Shown here: one piece after another, positions 36,910 to 46,776 of the stretch
How positions within the stretch are numbered: position 1 is the stretch's first letter
Layout of the letters: every line of letters starts with the position of its first letter
Source of the DNA: Roseicyclus sp.
Lineage (GTDB): Bacteria; Pseudomonadota; Alphaproteobacteria; Rhodobacterales; Rhodobacteraceae
Direction of reading: 5' to 3'
DNA length: 64,000 nt
Assembly: GCF_018402035.1 (NCBI RefSeq)
Contig: NZ_JAGYJN010000003.1
Location: forward strand, 1-64,000
Notes under the pieces: generated by a model
The model's input: only the letters and a program-made list of their open reading frames with translations
Databases searched by the model: none
What the model was told of the DNA's origin: nothing
Translations under genes and position numbers: made by a program

Positions 36910-39434
36910 GCGACACGGACGGAAAGAAACCCCTTGGCCTATCTGGCGGCGCGCTTTCAGGCCGCGTCAACCAGAGCTTCTCGCGCGGACGCAGCAAAAG
37001 CGTCGTGGTTGAGACCAAGCGCAAGCGTGTGGTTGTCCCCAAGCCGGGAACACAATCCGCCGCGGCACAAAATGCCGAGGGCGGTAAGCGGGAGAAGTCC
37101 GTCCCCGATGCAGAACTCGAACGCCGCCTGAGGGCGTTGCAAAACGCCAAGGCCCGCGAGGTCGAGGACGAGCAGCGCCGCCAGCAAGAAGAAAAAGACC
37201 GCGAGGACGAACGCGCCCGCCGCCGCGCCGAGGCCGAGGCCAAGGAACGCGAAGAGCGCGAGCGCGAAGAAAATCTGCGCGCCAAGGAAGAAGAAGAAAC
37301 CCGCCGTCGTGCCGAGGATGAGGCACGCCGCAAGGCCCCCGCCGCCGCACCGGCGCGCGCAACCGCGCCATCGCCCAAAGATGTGGTCAGCGACCCAGCC
37401 GCCGTCGAAGCGGCCGCCGCTGCGACACCCGGATCGCGTGGGGCAAACAAGCCCTTGCCGCCGCCCACGCGCCGCAAGGCCGAAGATGATGACCGTGCCG
37501 GCCGCGCCCGCACAGCCGAGCGCGACAGTGAGCGTCGCTCGGGCAAGCTGACCGTCAGCCAAGCGCTGACCGGCGGCGAAGGTGGTCGCCAACGCTCCAT
37601 GGCGGCGATGAAGCGCAAGCAAGAACGCCAACGCCAAAAGGCGATGGGCGGTATGGTTGACCGCGAAAAGGTGGTGCGCGACGTTCAGTTGCCCGAAACC
37701 ATCCTTGTCTCGGAACTCGCAAACCGGATGGCCGAACGCGCCGCCGATGTGGTCAAGTCGCTCATGAAAATGGGCATGATGGTCACGCAGAATCAGGCAA
37801 TCGATGCCGATACCGCGGAACTGATCATTGAAGAATTTGGCCACCGCGTGCAGCGCGTCTCGGACGCGGATGTGGAAGATGTCATTGTCTCGGTCACCGA
37901 CCATGCAGGCGATCTTCAGCCGCGCCCGCCCGTCATCACGATCATGGGCCATGTCGACCACGGCAAGACCTCGCTTCTCGACCGTATCCGCAAAGCCAAT
38001 GTCGTCTCGGGCGAAGCAGGCGGGATCACCCAGCATATCGGCGCCTATCAGGTAACGACCGAGGGTGGCGCGGTCTTGACCTTCCTCGACACACCCGGCC
38101 ACGCGGCCTTTACCTCGATGCGTGCGCGCGGTGCGCATGTGACCGATATCGTCGTTCTTGTGGTGGCCGCCGATGACGCGGTCATGCCGCAGACGATCGA
38201 GGCGATCAACCACGCCAAGGCCGCTAAGGTGCCGATGATCGTGGCGATCAACAAGGTCGACAAGTACGAAGCCAACCCCGACAAGGTGCGCACCGATCTG
38301 TTGCAGCACGAAGTTGTCGTGGAAAAAATGTCGGGCGATGTGCAAGACGTCGAAGTCTCGGCCGTCACCGGCCAAGGCTTGCCCGAGCTGCTTGAGGCCA
38401 TCGCGCTTCAGGCCGAAATCCTTGAACTGAACGCCAACCCCGACCGCCCCGCCGAGGGTGCTGTGATCGAAGCACAGCTTGATGTGGGCCGTGGCCCGGT
38501 CGCGACCGTCTTGGTGCAAAAAGGCACGCTCAAGCAGGGCGACATCTTTGTCGTCGGCGAACAGTGGGGCAAGGTCCGCGCGATGGAAAACGACCGCGGC
38601 GAGCGGATCAAAGAGGCCGGTCCTTCGGTTCCTGTCGAGGTTTTGGGCCTGAACGGCACACCCGAGGCGGGCGATGTTCTCAACGTCGTCGCAACCGAGG
38701 CGCAAGCCCGCGAAATCGCGGAATACCGTCATCAGGCCGCCAAGGACAAGCGCGCCGCGGTCGGTGCCGCAACCACGCTGGATCAGCTTTTGGCCAAGGC
38801 CAAGGCCGACAAGAACGTCGCCGAATTGCCCATCGTGGTAAAGGCCGACGTTCAAGGTTCGGCCGAGGCCATCGTGCAAGCGATGGAAAAGATCGGCAAC
38901 GACGAAGTGCGCGTGCGCGTGCTGCATTACGGTGTGGGCGCGATCACGGAATCCGATATCGGCCTTGCCGAAGCCTCGGGCGCGCCTGTCATCGGCTTCA
39001 ACGTTCGCGCCAACGCACCCGCACGCAGCAGCGCAAACCAAAAGGGCGTCGAGATTCGCTATTACTCGGTGATCTACGATCTTGTGGATGATGTGAAAGC
39101 CGCCGCCTCGGGCCTGTTGGGTGCCGAGATCCGCGAGAACTTCATCGGCTATGCGCAGATCCGCGAAGTCTTCAAGGTCTCGGGCGTCGGCAATGTTGCG
39201 GGCTGTCTGGTCACCGAAGGCATCGCGCGGCGCTCGGCCGGTGTGCGCCTGTTGCGCGACGATGTCGTGATCCACGAAGGCACGCTCAAGACCCTCAAGC
39301 GCTTCAAGGACGAGGTCAAAGAAGTGCAATCGGGCCAAGAATGCGGCATGGCCTTCGAGAATTACGAAGATATCCGCAAGGGTGATGTCATCGAAATCTT
39401 CGAGCGCGAAGAGATCGAGCGCTCGCTCTCTTGA
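36906..39434 (+). CDS. infB: Translation initiation factor IF-2
   Basis: GTPase that places initiator fMet-tRNA on the ribosome. 842 residues. The N-terminal 200 residues are highly charged and Lys/Arg/Glu-rich, including a long helical repeat-like run at about 90-140. An IF2_N domain follows. The G domain has GHVDHGKTS (G1), DTPGHAAF (G3) and NKVDK (G4), from about residue 345. The C-terminal beta-barrels and tRNA-binding domain complete the protein. A strong terminator follows. Confidence 0.98.
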   Translation: MSDTDGKKPLGLSGGALSGRVNQSFSRGRSKSVVVETKRKRVVVPKPGTQSAAAQNAEGGKREKSVPDAELERRLRALQNAKAREVEDEQRRQQEEKDREDERARRRAEAEAKEREEREREENLRAKEEEETRRRAEDEARRKAPAAAPARATAPSPKDVVSDPAAVEAAAAATPGSRGANKPLPPPTRRKAEDDDRAGRARTAERDSERRSGKLTVSQALTGGEGGRQRSMAAMKRKQERQRQKAMGGMVDREKVVRDVQLPETILVSELANRMAERAADVVKSLMKMGMMVTQNQAIDADTAELIIEEFGHRVQRVSDADVEDVIVSVTDHAGDLQPRPPVITIMGHVDHGKTSLLDRIRKANVVSGEAGGITQHIGAYQVTTEGGAVLTFLDTPGHAAFTSMRARGAHVTDIVVLVVAADDAVMPQTIEAINHAKAAKVPMIVAINKVDKYEANPDKVRTDLLQHEVVVEKMSGDVQDVEVSAVTGQGLPELLEAIALQAEILELNANPDRPAEGAVIEAQLDVGRGPVATVLVQKGTLKQGDIFVVGEQWGKVRAMENDRGERIKEAGPSVPVEVLGLNGTPEAGDVLNVVATEAQAREIAEYRHQAAKDKRAAVGAATTLDQLLAKAKADKNVAELPIVVKADVQGSAEAIVQAMEKIGNDEVRVRVLHYGVGAITESDIGLAEASGAPVIGFNVRANAPARSSANQKGVEIRYYSVIYDLVDDVKAAASGLLGAEIRENFIGYAQIREVFKVSGVGNVAGCLVTEGIARRSAGVRLLRDDVVIHEGTLKTLKRFKDEVKEVQSGQECGMAFENYEDIRKGDVIEIFEREEIERSLS

Positions 39435-39451
39435 TGCTCAGCAGATTTTTC

Positions 39452-39482
39452 AAAAGGGGCCCCTTCGCGGGGCCCTTTTTTC
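39452..39482 (+). terminator. Rho-independent terminator of rimP-infB operon
   Basis: GGGGCCCC and GGGGCCC arms around a TTCGC loop, flanked by an A4 run and a T6 run, 18 bases after the infB stop codon. Confidence 0.9.
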
Positions 39483-39531
39483 TTGCGCAGAACATCCTTA
39501 TACTACTCAGTAGCACCAAAGGGGGCCGCGC

Positions 39532-39807
39532 ATGACCGTCAAAACCTCCATCTCGCTCAGTGACCAGCAAGCTGACTTTGCCCGAAAGCTGGTCGAAGAA
39601 GGCCGCTATGCCAGCATCAGCGCCGTGATCCAGCACGGGCTTGACCGCCTCCAGCAAGAACGCGAAGCAGAAATGGCCGATGTCGCCGCGCTGAAAGCGC
39701 TCCTCGACGCGCGGCGCAAGGGGCCGTTCGTCTCGAATGCACAGGCAAAGGCACAAACGGCTGACATGTTGGCGCGCAAGAGGGCGGCACTTGGTCTGGA
39801 CGGTTGA
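39532..39807 (+). CDS. parD: ParD-like antitoxin (ribbon-helix-helix)
   Basis: 91 residues. The N-terminus VKTSISLSDQQADFARKLVEEGRYASISAVIQHGLDRLQQER is a ribbon-helix-helix DNA-binding fold of the ParD/CopG type, expected to bind the operon's own promoter. The C-terminal half is charged and probably binds and blocks the toxin. It overlaps the toxin start by 17 bases, a typical coupled toxin-antitoxin layout. Confidence 0.88.
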   Translation: MTVKTSISLSDQQADFARKLVEEGRYASISAVIQHGLDRLQQEREAEMADVAALKALLDARRKGPFVSNAQAKAQTADMLARKRAALGLDG

Positions 39808-40135
39808 GCGGGCTGCGACGGTTGGGGCCGATCTAGAAGCGATCTACGACCACCTTCTGGCTTCAATGCTTGCGTTTGGTGAGCCGGTCGACCGTGCTCA
39901 TGCCAAATGCGCCGCAAGGATCGACCAGATCGAAAGCGATATCGACAGCCTTGCTAACGTCCCGCATCAAGGCGTGCGCGATCCGACCCTTTCCCCCAAC
40001 CTCCGCCATGTCACAAAAAGCCGCGCGATTTTGTATTTCGAACTCCAAGAAGCGCGCAAAGTGGTGCATGTCCTCGCCATTTTCTACGGCGGTCAGGATC
40101 ACGTGCGGCAAATGCTGATGCGGATGTTGCGCTAG
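39791..40135 (+). CDS. parE: ParE/RelE-superfamily toxin
   Basis: 114 residues. ParE-type features are ADLEAIYDHLLA near the N-terminus, a middle part with VPHQGVRDPTLSPNLRHV, and a C-terminal block (RAILYFELQEARKVVHVLAIFYGGQD). ParE toxins poison DNA gyrase; RelE relatives cut mRNA. I place the start at a TTG (39791) just inside the end of parD; the longer frame has no ribosome-binding site. Its stop overlaps the tspO stop on the other strand. Confidence 0.82.
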   Translation: MVWTVERAATVGADLEAIYDHLLASMLAFGEPVDRAHAKCAARIDQIESDIDSLANVPHQGVRDPTLSPNLRHVTKSRAILYFELQEARKVVHVLAIFYGGQDHVRQMLMRMLR

Positions 40136-40596
40136 GCTGCGGCAAGTGGTCGGTTACGCATCCACACGCTGGCATTCAGCGCACCCGCAATGCTGACCCA
40201 GATCAGGTAAGGCACGAAAAGCGCGCCGGCGATCCAATCAAGCTGGAAAAAGGCAAGCATCGTTCCCGCGACCGCAACCCACAGACCCAGCATGATGAAG
40301 AACGCCGCTCTGATACGGCGCAGGCCGAAAAACACCGGGGTCCAAAGCGTATTGAACGCGATCTGCATCGCCCAAAACGCCATGCCATAGGCCGCGCCTT
40401 CCATCGGCGCGACACGGGCGGCGGCGACGGCAGATGACAGGTAAAGCACCGTCCACGCGACCGGAAAGACCCAATCAGGCGGTGTCCAGCTGGGTTTTGA
40501 CAAGGCGCGATACCACGCGCCCGGCATAAACATCGAGCCCGTCGTTGCCGCCGCACCGCAAGCGGCCAGAAATATCGCGAATAATGCCCAATCCAT
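40132..40596 (-). CDS. tspO: TspO/MBR tryptophan-rich sensory protein
   Basis: 154-residue membrane protein with five hydrophobic helices and the family motifs WYRALSKPSWTPPDWVFPVAWTVLY and AFWAMQIAFNTLWTPVFFG. In Rhodobacter, TspO lies next to crtIB and down-regulates photosynthesis gene expression in oxygen, probably through tetrapyrrole transport or turnover. It is the last gene of the crtI-crtB-tspO unit here, 17 bases after crtB. Confidence 0.95.
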   Translation of the reverse strand: MDWALFAIFLAACGAAATTGSMFMPGAWYRALSKPSWTPPDWVFPVAWTVLYLSSAVAAARVAPMEGAAYGMAFWAMQIAFNTLWTPVFFGLRRIRAAFFIMLGLWVAVAGTMLAFFQLDWIAGALFVPYLIWVSIAGALNASVWMRNRPLAAA

Positions 40597-40613
40597 GACC
40601 CTGACATAGGGCG

Positions 40614-41639
40614 TCAGGCACCCCGCGCCAAGCCACCATCACTGCGATCACGGGCTTCCAACTGCGACAGAACCGCCAAAACATTGTCGCTCCACCCGGT
40701 TTTAGCGGTGCTTGGGTGGGCTGCAGCCTCGACCAGAAAGGAAACCTCGGCCAAGGGGCGGGCATAGATGACCGGGCTTTGCGGAAATGCGGTGACCATG
40801 CCAGCACGGATCACCGACCATCCCAAGAGGCGCATTTTATGCCCCCGCGTGGTAAAGGCACGCGCGCTGACGCTGTCATAACCGCCGCGCGACAGCTTGC
40901 GCCCAATCGCGTCATAGCAATAGCGCGCCGCAAAAATGCCGGGGCGGGCCGCGATAGGAAGCCCCTTCACCCCCGCTTCCGAGCGGTGATAAAGCCTGTC
41001 CGCCTCAGCCAAGAGACGGCGCACCATGGCCCTAATCTCGGGTATGGCGCGCGGATTGGCGAGGAAATCCGCCGCATCGATCTCTGCCTCATCCAGCCAA
41101 TCGGTCGGCAGGTACAACCGTCCTGCGCGTGCATCTTCGCCGACATCGCGGGCGATATTGGTCAATTGCATCGCCACGCCCAGATCACAGGCCCGCGCCA
41201 GCGCATGTGGATCGCGCACCCGCATCAAAACGCACATCATCGCCCCCACGGCCGATGCAACCCGCGCGGAATAGGCGCGCAGATCCGATAGGCTGGCATA
41301 GCGCCGCTCCATCCCGTCCCAGGCCAGACCTTCCAAAAGCGCCTCGGGCAAGGCGCGGGGCATGTCGTAATCTGCGATCAGGCTGGCAAAGGCGCGATCA
41401 GCCGGCGCATCCTTGGGCCGACCCGCATAGGCCAGCTCCAACCTATCGCGCAGGGCCAAAACCGCCGATGGCTTATGCGTGCCGAAATCAACCTCGTCAT
41501 CGGCGACCCTGCAAAACGCATAAAGCGCCAAGGCCGCATCACGCACATCGCTAGGCAAAAGCTTGGAGGCCGCGTGAAAGGAATACGACCCCTCGCGGAT
41601 CGCGTTGCGGCACCATTCCAGATCATCGGGGCGAATCAT
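40614..41639 (-). CDS. crtB: 15-cis-phytoene synthase
   Basis: Condenses two geranylgeranyl diphosphates to phytoene, the first committed carotenoid step. 341 residues. Aspartate-rich motifs are DDEVDFG near residue 48 and DVGEDARAGRLYLP near 165, with the family helix YCRVADDE-like FCRVADDEVD. The start overlaps the crtI stop by 4 bases (ATGA). Electron and substrate flow goes on to CrtI upstream in the same operon. Confidence 0.96.
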   Translation of the reverse strand: MIRPDDLEWCRNAIREGSYSFHAASKLLPSDVRDAALALYAFCRVADDEVDFGTHKPSAVLALRDRLELAYAGRPKDAPADRAFASLIADYDMPRALPEALLEGLAWDGMERRYASLSDLRAYSARVASAVGAMMCVLMRVRDPHALARACDLGVAMQLTNIARDVGEDARAGRLYLPTDWLDEAEIDAADFLANPRAIPEIRAMVRRLLAEADRLYHRSEAGVKGLPIAARPGIFAARYCYDAIGRKLSRGGYDSVSARAFTTRGHKMRLLGWSVIRAGMVTAFPQSPVIYARPLAEVSFLVEAAAHPSTAKTGWSDNVLAVLSQLEARDRSDGGLARGA

Positions 41640-43189
41640 TCTGCTGCGACCTTTGTATCAAGCCGCACATAGGGGCGCGGTGCATCCGGCACCAATTGGC
41701 GCAAAACCTCGGACGAGGTGACGACCGATGGAATACCCGCGCCGGGATGCGTGCCCGCCCCGACCAGAAACAGGTTACCAAATTCTTCCGAGATATTGTG
41801 CGGCCGGAACCACGCCGATTGGAAAATCCGCGGCTCTAGGCTAAAGCCCGCGCCATGCGGGCTAAGGTAGCGGCTTTCGAAATCGGCGGGCGTTAGGATA
41901 TGGCTGGCCGACAGATGATCTTCGAAACCGGGCATCAAATTGTCGTTCAACACCTTTGCCATGCGCTGGCGATAGGTTTCCTCCATCTCGGCCCAATCGA
42001 CCGAGCCCTTGCCATGTAGATTGGGTACGGGGCTGAGTGCATAGAATGTATCGTCACCCTCTGGCGCGACCGAGGGATCAGTGACCGATGGGCGGTGCAG
42101 ATAGATCGACATATCATGGGCTAAATGGCGCTTCATGAAAATGTCGTTGAGTAGCCCCTTGTAGCGCGGACCGTTCAGAACGGTGTGGTGGCCCACATCG
42201 GCCCATTTGCCCTTGGTCCCCTTGGTGCCGAAATACCAAACGAACAGGCCCATGGACCAGCGCGAGCGGTTCAGCCGTGCGGGCGTCCAACGCCGCTTGG
42301 CCTGTTTGCGCAACAGCCGGTCATAGGTATGGCCCGGATCGGCATTGGACACGATGATATCGGCACGGATGCGTTCACCATCGGTTGTGACCACGCCATC
42401 GGCTTGGCCGCTTGTCACCGTGATCTCATCGACCTCGACACCGCGCCGGACAGTGCCGCCCTGATCCTCGATCACGCGCACCATCGCATCGGCCATCGCC
42501 TGCACCCCGCCCATGGCGTAATGCACCCCGAACTCCTTCTCGAGATGCGACACCAAGATATACATCGAGGTCACATGCGTCGGATCGCCCCCGATAAAGA
42601 GCGGATGAAACGACAGTGCCATACGCAAACGCGGGTCGCGCACACGCGCTTGCGCATGGCCATAGACCGACCGATCCGCGCGTAGCTTCACAAAACCGGG
42701 TAATTCGCGGATCAGATCCATCAGTTTGTTCATGGGGCGGCGGCCCAACCCCTCAAAGCCGAATTGATAGCGCGCTTCGCTATCTTTCAGGAAACGCTTG
42801 TAACCCGGCACATCGCGCGGGCTTAGGCGAGCCACCTCGTCGATCATGGCTTGCTCGTCTTGGCGCACGGTAAACACCGATCCATCGCGCCAACGAATCT
42901 CGTAATAGGGATCGACCGGGCGCAGATCGACATCCTTGCGGAAATCGCGCCCACATTCGGCCCAAAGCTGTTCGAACACCTGCGGCACGGTCACGATGGT
43001 CGGGCCAAGATCAAAGCGGTGGCCATGTTGCGTGATGGACGAGCCGCGCCCGCCCGCACGATCAAGCCGGTCAAGCAGCGTGACCCGATACCCCTTGGCG
43101 CCCAGCCGCATCGCGGCCGAGAGGCCGCCAAGCCCCGCGCCGATCACGATCGCGCTAGAGGCGGCGTTGGCTGTGCTGCGGTCGGTCAT
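41636..43189 (-). CDS. crtI: Phytoene desaturase (FAD-dependent)
   Basis: Introduces double bonds into phytoene to make neurosporene or lycopene. 517 residues. The N-terminal FAD fold is AIVIGAGLGGLSAAMRLGAKG with LLDRLDRAGGRG, and the C-terminal family signature is FLVGAGTHPGAGIPSVVTSSEV. The ATG at 43189 has GAGG upstream. It is divergent from crtA; the shared 133-base region has a promoter overlapping a PpsR palindrome. Presence of crtA implies the spheroidene branch. Confidence 0.97.
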   Translation of the reverse strand: MTDRSTANAASSAIVIGAGLGGLSAAMRLGAKGYRVTLLDRLDRAGGRGSSITQHGHRFDLGPTIVTVPQVFEQLWAECGRDFRKDVDLRPVDPYYEIRWRDGSVFTVRQDEQAMIDEVARLSPRDVPGYKRFLKDSEARYQFGFEGLGRRPMNKLMDLIRELPGFVKLRADRSVYGHAQARVRDPRLRMALSFHPLFIGGDPTHVTSMYILVSHLEKEFGVHYAMGGVQAMADAMVRVIEDQGGTVRRGVEVDEITVTSGQADGVVTTDGERIRADIIVSNADPGHTYDRLLRKQAKRRWTPARLNRSRWSMGLFVWYFGTKGTKGKWADVGHHTVLNGPRYKGLLNDIFMKRHLAHDMSIYLHRPSVTDPSVAPEGDDTFYALSPVPNLHGKGSVDWAEMEETYRQRMAKVLNDNLMPGFEDHLSASHILTPADFESRYLSPHGAGFSLEPRIFQSAWFRPHNISEEFGNLFLVGAGTHPGAGIPSVVTSSEVLRQLVPDAPRPYVRLDTKVAAE

Positions 43190-43202
43190 CCGGGCCTCAT
43201 AC

Positions 43203-43220
43203 TGTCTAGTTAGATTTACA
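43203..43220. promoter_or_regulatory. PpsR/CrtJ palindrome 1 (crtI side)
   Basis: TGT (43203-43205), exactly 12 bases, ACA (43218-43220): the PpsR/CrtJ consensus TGT-N12-ACA. It overlaps the proposed crtI -10 hexamer, so binding would block crtI-crtB-tspO transcription under oxygen and light. Confidence 0.85.
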
Positions 43221-43247
43221 ATAGGGCAGTGGCGTCCATTTTGCCAA
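43218..43247 (-). promoter_or_regulatory. Probable crtI promoter
   Basis: The minus strand gives TTGGCA (43247-43242), 18 bases, then TATTGT (43223-43218). The -10 hexamer overlaps PpsR palindrome 1. It lies about 30 bases upstream of the crtI start codon. Confidence 0.55.
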
Positions 43248-43289
43248 GACAATCTATAGGCGAATTGCCTTTTCTTCTCAGCTACAATA

Positions 43290-43307
43290 TGTCAGACTTT
43301 GTTGACA
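43290..43307. promoter_or_regulatory. PpsR/CrtJ palindrome 2 (crtA side)
   Basis: TGT (43290-43292), 12 bases, ACA (43305-43307), exactly the PpsR consensus. It lies 16 bases upstream of the crtA start and 87 bases centre-to-centre from palindrome 1. Paired sites are typical for cooperative PpsR binding. Confidence 0.85.
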
Positions 43308-43322
43308 CATGGAGGACCGGCC

Positions 43323-44060
43323 ATGCAATCCGTCACCCTAAGCCTGTTTCGCTTCGGCACAGTTCGCGCGCGCGCATGGGCGCTGTTTCAGATGGGGCCA
43401 GCGCGATTCGCACTGCGCGCCATTCGCGATATTGGCACGGTCAAACTGTGCGGTTCCGGCGTGGGCGAGGGCTTTACGCCCATTCCCGACACATCCGTCT
43501 ATGCCATTCTCGCCACATGGCCCGACCATGACACCGCGCGCCGCGCGATGTTCGGCACTCGCATCTTTCGTCGTTACGCCGCTATGGCGGATGAGCAGAT
43601 GACGATTTTCCTGACCCCCACCGCCGCGCGCGGCCAATGGGATGGTGCCACCCCTTTCACCGCGCAAAAGGTTGCCACAGATGGCCCGGTCGCTGCATTG
43701 ACCCGCGCCACCGTGCGTATGCGCACCGCGCGCCGCTTTTGGCGGCACGAACCCGCAATCTCGCGCGCCATCGGCAGCGACCCCAATGTGCTGTTCAAAA
43801 TCGGCATCGGTGAATTGCCCCTTGTGCGCCAAGCCACCTTTTCGATCTGGCCCGATACCGCCAGCATGGCCGCATTTGCCCGTGCCGATGGCCCCCATGC
43901 GACGGCAATTCGCGCCGTCCGCGACGAGGGGCTGTTCAAGGAAGAGCTTTACGCAAGGTTTCGCGTCGATGCGATCGAGGGGCGTTGGGCGGGGCAAACC
44001 CCCGATCTGACCGCCGCGCGCATCGACCATGCCACAGATATGAAAGTTGCTGCTGAATGA
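43323..44060 (+). CDS. crtA: Spheroidene monooxygenase
   Basis: Oxygen-dependent enzyme that turns spheroidene into spheroidenone, the red keto-carotenoid of aerobically grown Rhodobacteraceae. 245 residues with family text SVTLSLFRFGTVRARAWALFQMG and RQATFSIWPDTASMAAFAR. GGAGG lies ahead of the ATG. It is first in the crtA-bchI-bchD-bchO operon, overlapping bchI by ATGA. Regulation by the PpsR palindrome just upstream is expected. Confidence 0.95.
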   Translation: MQSVTLSLFRFGTVRARAWALFQMGPARFALRAIRDIGTVKLCGSGVGEGFTPIPDTSVYAILATWPDHDTARRAMFGTRIFRRYAAMADEQMTIFLTPTAARGQWDGATPFTAQKVATDGPVAALTRATVRMRTARRFWRHEPAISRAIGSDPNVLFKIGIGELPLVRQATFSIWPDTASMAAFARADGPHATAIRAVRDEGLFKEELYARFRVDAIEGRWAGQTPDLTAARIDHATDMKVAAE

Positions 44061-45076
44061 AAGATGTCACGCTGACAGGGCCATTCCCCTTTTCCGCCAT
44101 CGTCGGGCAAGAGGATATGAAGCTGGCCATGATCCTGACCGCGATCGACCCCGGCATCGGCGGCGTTCTGGTCTTTGGGGACCGTGGTACTGGAAAATCC
44201 ACCGCCGTGCGGGGTCTGGCGGCACTTTTGCCCCCGATCAGCGCGGTCGCGGGTTGCCCGGTGAATTCCGCGCATGAGGGTGACATTCCCGCATGGGCAC
44301 AGGTCAGCGATACCGCCATCATCGAGAAGCCAACGCCGGTGATCGACCTGCCGCTTGGCGCGACCGAGGATCGCGTGGTGGGCGCGCTTGATATCGAAAA
44401 GGCACTGACGCGCGGCGAAAAGGCGTTCGAGCCGGGCCTGCTGGCGCGTGCCAACCGTGGTTATCTCTATATCGATGAGGTGAACCTACTCGAGGATCAT
44501 CTGGTCGATCTGCTTCTCGATGTGGCCCAATCGGGTCTCAACGTGGTCGAGCGCGAGGGGCTATCGATCCGGCACGCCGCGCGCTTTGTGTTGGTCGGTT
44601 CCGGCAACCCCGAAGAGGGCGAATTGCGCCCACAGCTGCTTGACCGGTTCGGGCTTTCGGTCGATGTGACCTCGCCCAAGGATATCGACACGCGGATCGA
44701 AGTCATCCGCCGCCGCGATAGCTATGATCGCGATCCGGGCGGGTTCCTGACCGAATGGCGCGGCACGGATATGGAGCTGCGCGCGCGTATCGTCAGCGCC
44801 CGCGCGGGGCTTGGCCATGTCGACGCAGGCGAGCCGATCTTGCGCGATTGTGCAGCACTTTGCTTGGCCTTGGGTTCCGACGGCCTACGGGGTGAGTTGA
44901 CGCTGCTGCGCGCCGCACGCGCGCTTGCCGCCTTCGATGGTGAGCGCGTCGTCACCCGCGATCACCTCCGCCGCGTGGCCCCTGCTGCGCTGCGCCACCG
45001 CCTGCGCCGCGATCCGCTGGATGAGGCCGGATCGACCACCCGTGTGACCCGCGTGGTGGAGGAGGTCTTGGCGTGA
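44057..45076 (+). CDS. bchI: Magnesium chelatase ATPase subunit I
   Basis: AAA+ subunit that, with BchD, drives Mg insertion into protoporphyrin IX by BchH. 339 residues. Walker A is FGDRGTGKSTAVRGLAALLP at about residue 35. The insert VNSAHEGDIPAWAQ and Walker B YLYIDEVNLLEDHLVD follow. The start overlaps the crtA stop and the stop overlaps bchD (GTGA), so crtA-bchI-bchD are translationally coupled. Confidence 0.98.
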   Translation: MKDVTLTGPFPFSAIVGQEDMKLAMILTAIDPGIGGVLVFGDRGTGKSTAVRGLAALLPPISAVAGCPVNSAHEGDIPAWAQVSDTAIIEKPTPVIDLPLGATEDRVVGALDIEKALTRGEKAFEPGLLARANRGYLYIDEVNLLEDHLVDLLLDVAQSGLNVVEREGLSIRHAARFVLVGSGNPEEGELRPQLLDRFGLSVDVTSPKDIDTRIEVIRRRDSYDRDPGGFLTEWRGTDMELRARIVSARAGLGHVDAGEPILRDCAALCLALGSDGLRGELTLLRAARALAAFDGERVVTRDHLRRVAPAALRHRLRRDPLDEAGSTTRVTRVVEEVLA

Positions 45077-46776
45077 CCGACAGCCAAGAGCGCTGGCAAA
45101 GGGTCAATCTGGCGCTGGCCTGTTTCGCGCTCGATCCGGCAGCACTGGGCGGTATCTGGCTGCGCGCCCGCGTCGGTCCGGTCAGGGACAGGGTGCAAAA
45201 TGGTCTCGAAAAGGCGTTGCAGGGTCTTTCCTTGCGCCGCTTGCACCCCGGTATCGGGGATGATGCGCTTTTTGGCGGGATCGATCTTGCCGCGACCTTG
45301 GCCGAAAGGCAGGTCATCCGCACCCGCGGGATATTGGATGGCACGGCGGTCTTGCTGATGCCCATGGCCGAGCGGGTCAAGCCCGGATTGGCCGCGCGCC
45401 TTGCCACCGCCATAGATGCGCGCAAGGGCCTATCTCTGATTGCCTTCGATGAGGGCGCAGAGCCGGAGGAGACACTCCCCCCTGCCTTGGCTGATCGCCT
45501 CGCGATCCATCTCGATCTTGCCGCACAGGGTCTATCGGACGCGCCCGAACTTGCCTTGGATCTTGCTGCATTGGCCGAGGCGCGCTTGCTTTTGCCCCGC
45601 GTCACGCTGCCCGACAGCGCCATTTGCGAAATGGCCGAGGTCGCGGCGCGTTTGGGTATCGGGTCGCTGCGCGCACCGCTGCAAGCGCTGGCACTTGCCC
45701 GCGCAAGTGCCGCGCTGATGGGTGAGGATCGTGTCGAACAAGCCGATTTGACCCTTGCGGTTGAATTGGTCCTCGCGCCGCGCGCCACGCAACTTCCACA
45801 GAATACGCAAGAGCCACCGCCCGAGACCGAACCCGATCCGCCCAACCCCGAAAAGGCCGAAACGGCCGATGAGGGCGACGACCAGAACCAAACCGACCTG
45901 CCCCCGGTCGAGATGCTGATCGAAGCGGCCAAAGCCATGCTGCCCCCCGACCTTTTGGCCCGCCTGCAAGCTGGGCGCGCGGCGCGGCAAGCGCCCGCCG
46001 CCAATGGCTCGGGTGCCGCGAAAAAGGGGAACCGTCGGGGTCGCCCCCTGCCGTCACGGCCGGGGCGTATGGGCGGCGATGCGCGCGTCGATCTGGTCGC
46101 GACCCTGCGCGCAGCCGCACCTTGGCAACCGATGCGCCGCAAGGCCAGCGGGGCGCATGACCGGCTGCATATCCAGATGTCCGATATCCGCCTACGGCAG
46201 TTCGAGGAGACATCGGACCGCGCGATCATCTTTGTCGTCGATGCCTCGGGTTCTGCCGCCTTGGCCCGATTGGGCGAGGCCAAGGGCGCGATCGAGCTTT
46301 TGCTGGGCGAGGCTTATGCCCGGCGTGATCATGTGGCCCTTGTCGCTTTTCGCGGTGATGGGGCCGAGGTGCTTTTGCCGCCAACACGCTCGCTTGTGCA
46401 GACAAAGCGCCGTTTGGCGCAGCTGCCGGGTGGCGGTGGCACGCCCTTGGCCGCTGGGCTAAAGGCCGCGCTTGAACTGGCGCTTTTGGCGCAGGGCAAG
46501 GGCATGACAGCCTCGCTTGCGGTGTTGACCGATGGGCGGGCCAATGTGGATCTGGCCGGGATCGCCAATCGCGCGCAGGCAGGCACAGATGCAACCGCTA
46601 TGGCCAAGGCGATCCGCGCGCGCGGTATCCCGGCGCTTGTGATCGACACGGGGCTGCGGCCAACACCGGGGCTTGCGACGCTGGCGGGCGATCTGGGCGC
46701 GCCCTATCTGGCGCTGCCACGCGCGGATGCGCGCGCCTTGTCTGCTGCGGTGGATGCATCGCTGAGCCTTGCATGA
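45073..46776 (+). CDS. bchD: Magnesium chelatase subunit D
   Basis: Platform subunit of Mg chelatase. 567 residues. Residues 1-235 are an AAA+-like domain lacking intact Walker motifs. About 238-285 is an acidic Pro/Glu-rich linker (PPPETEPDPPNPEKAETADEGDD). A C-terminal integrin-I/VWA domain carries the MIDAS motif FVVDASGSAA (D-x-S-x-S). The GTG start overlaps the bchI stop. bchO follows with an ATGA overlap. Confidence 0.97.
   Translation: MTDSQERWQRVNLALACFALDPAALGGIWLRARVGPVRDRVQNGLEKALQGLSLRRLHPGIGDDALFGGIDLAATLAERQVIRTRGILDGTAVLLMPMAERVKPGLAARLATAIDARKGLSLIAFDEGAEPEETLPPALADRLAIHLDLAAQGLSDAPELALDLAALAEARLLLPRVTLPDSAICEMAEVAARLGIGSLRAPLQALALARASAALMGEDRVEQADLTLAVELVLAPRATQLPQNTQEPPPETEPDPPNPEKAETADEGDDQNQTDLPPVEMLIEAAKAMLPPDLLARLQAGRAARQAPAANGSGAAKKGNRRGRPLPSRPGRMGGDARVDLVATLRAAAPWQPMRRKASGAHDRLHIQMSDIRLRQFEETSDRAIIFVVDASGSAALARLGEAKGAIELLLGEAYARRDHVALVAFRGDGAEVLLPPTRSLVQTKRRLAQLPGGGGTPLAAGLKAALELALLAQGKGMTASLAVLTDGRANVDLAGIANRAQAGTDATAMAKAIRARGIPALVIDTGLRPTPGLATLAGDLGAPYLALPRADARALSAAVDASLSLA

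Noticed and set aside
36957..39338. 793-residue open frame antisense to infB
   Set aside because: It is a shadow of IF-2 and shows no recognisable domain.
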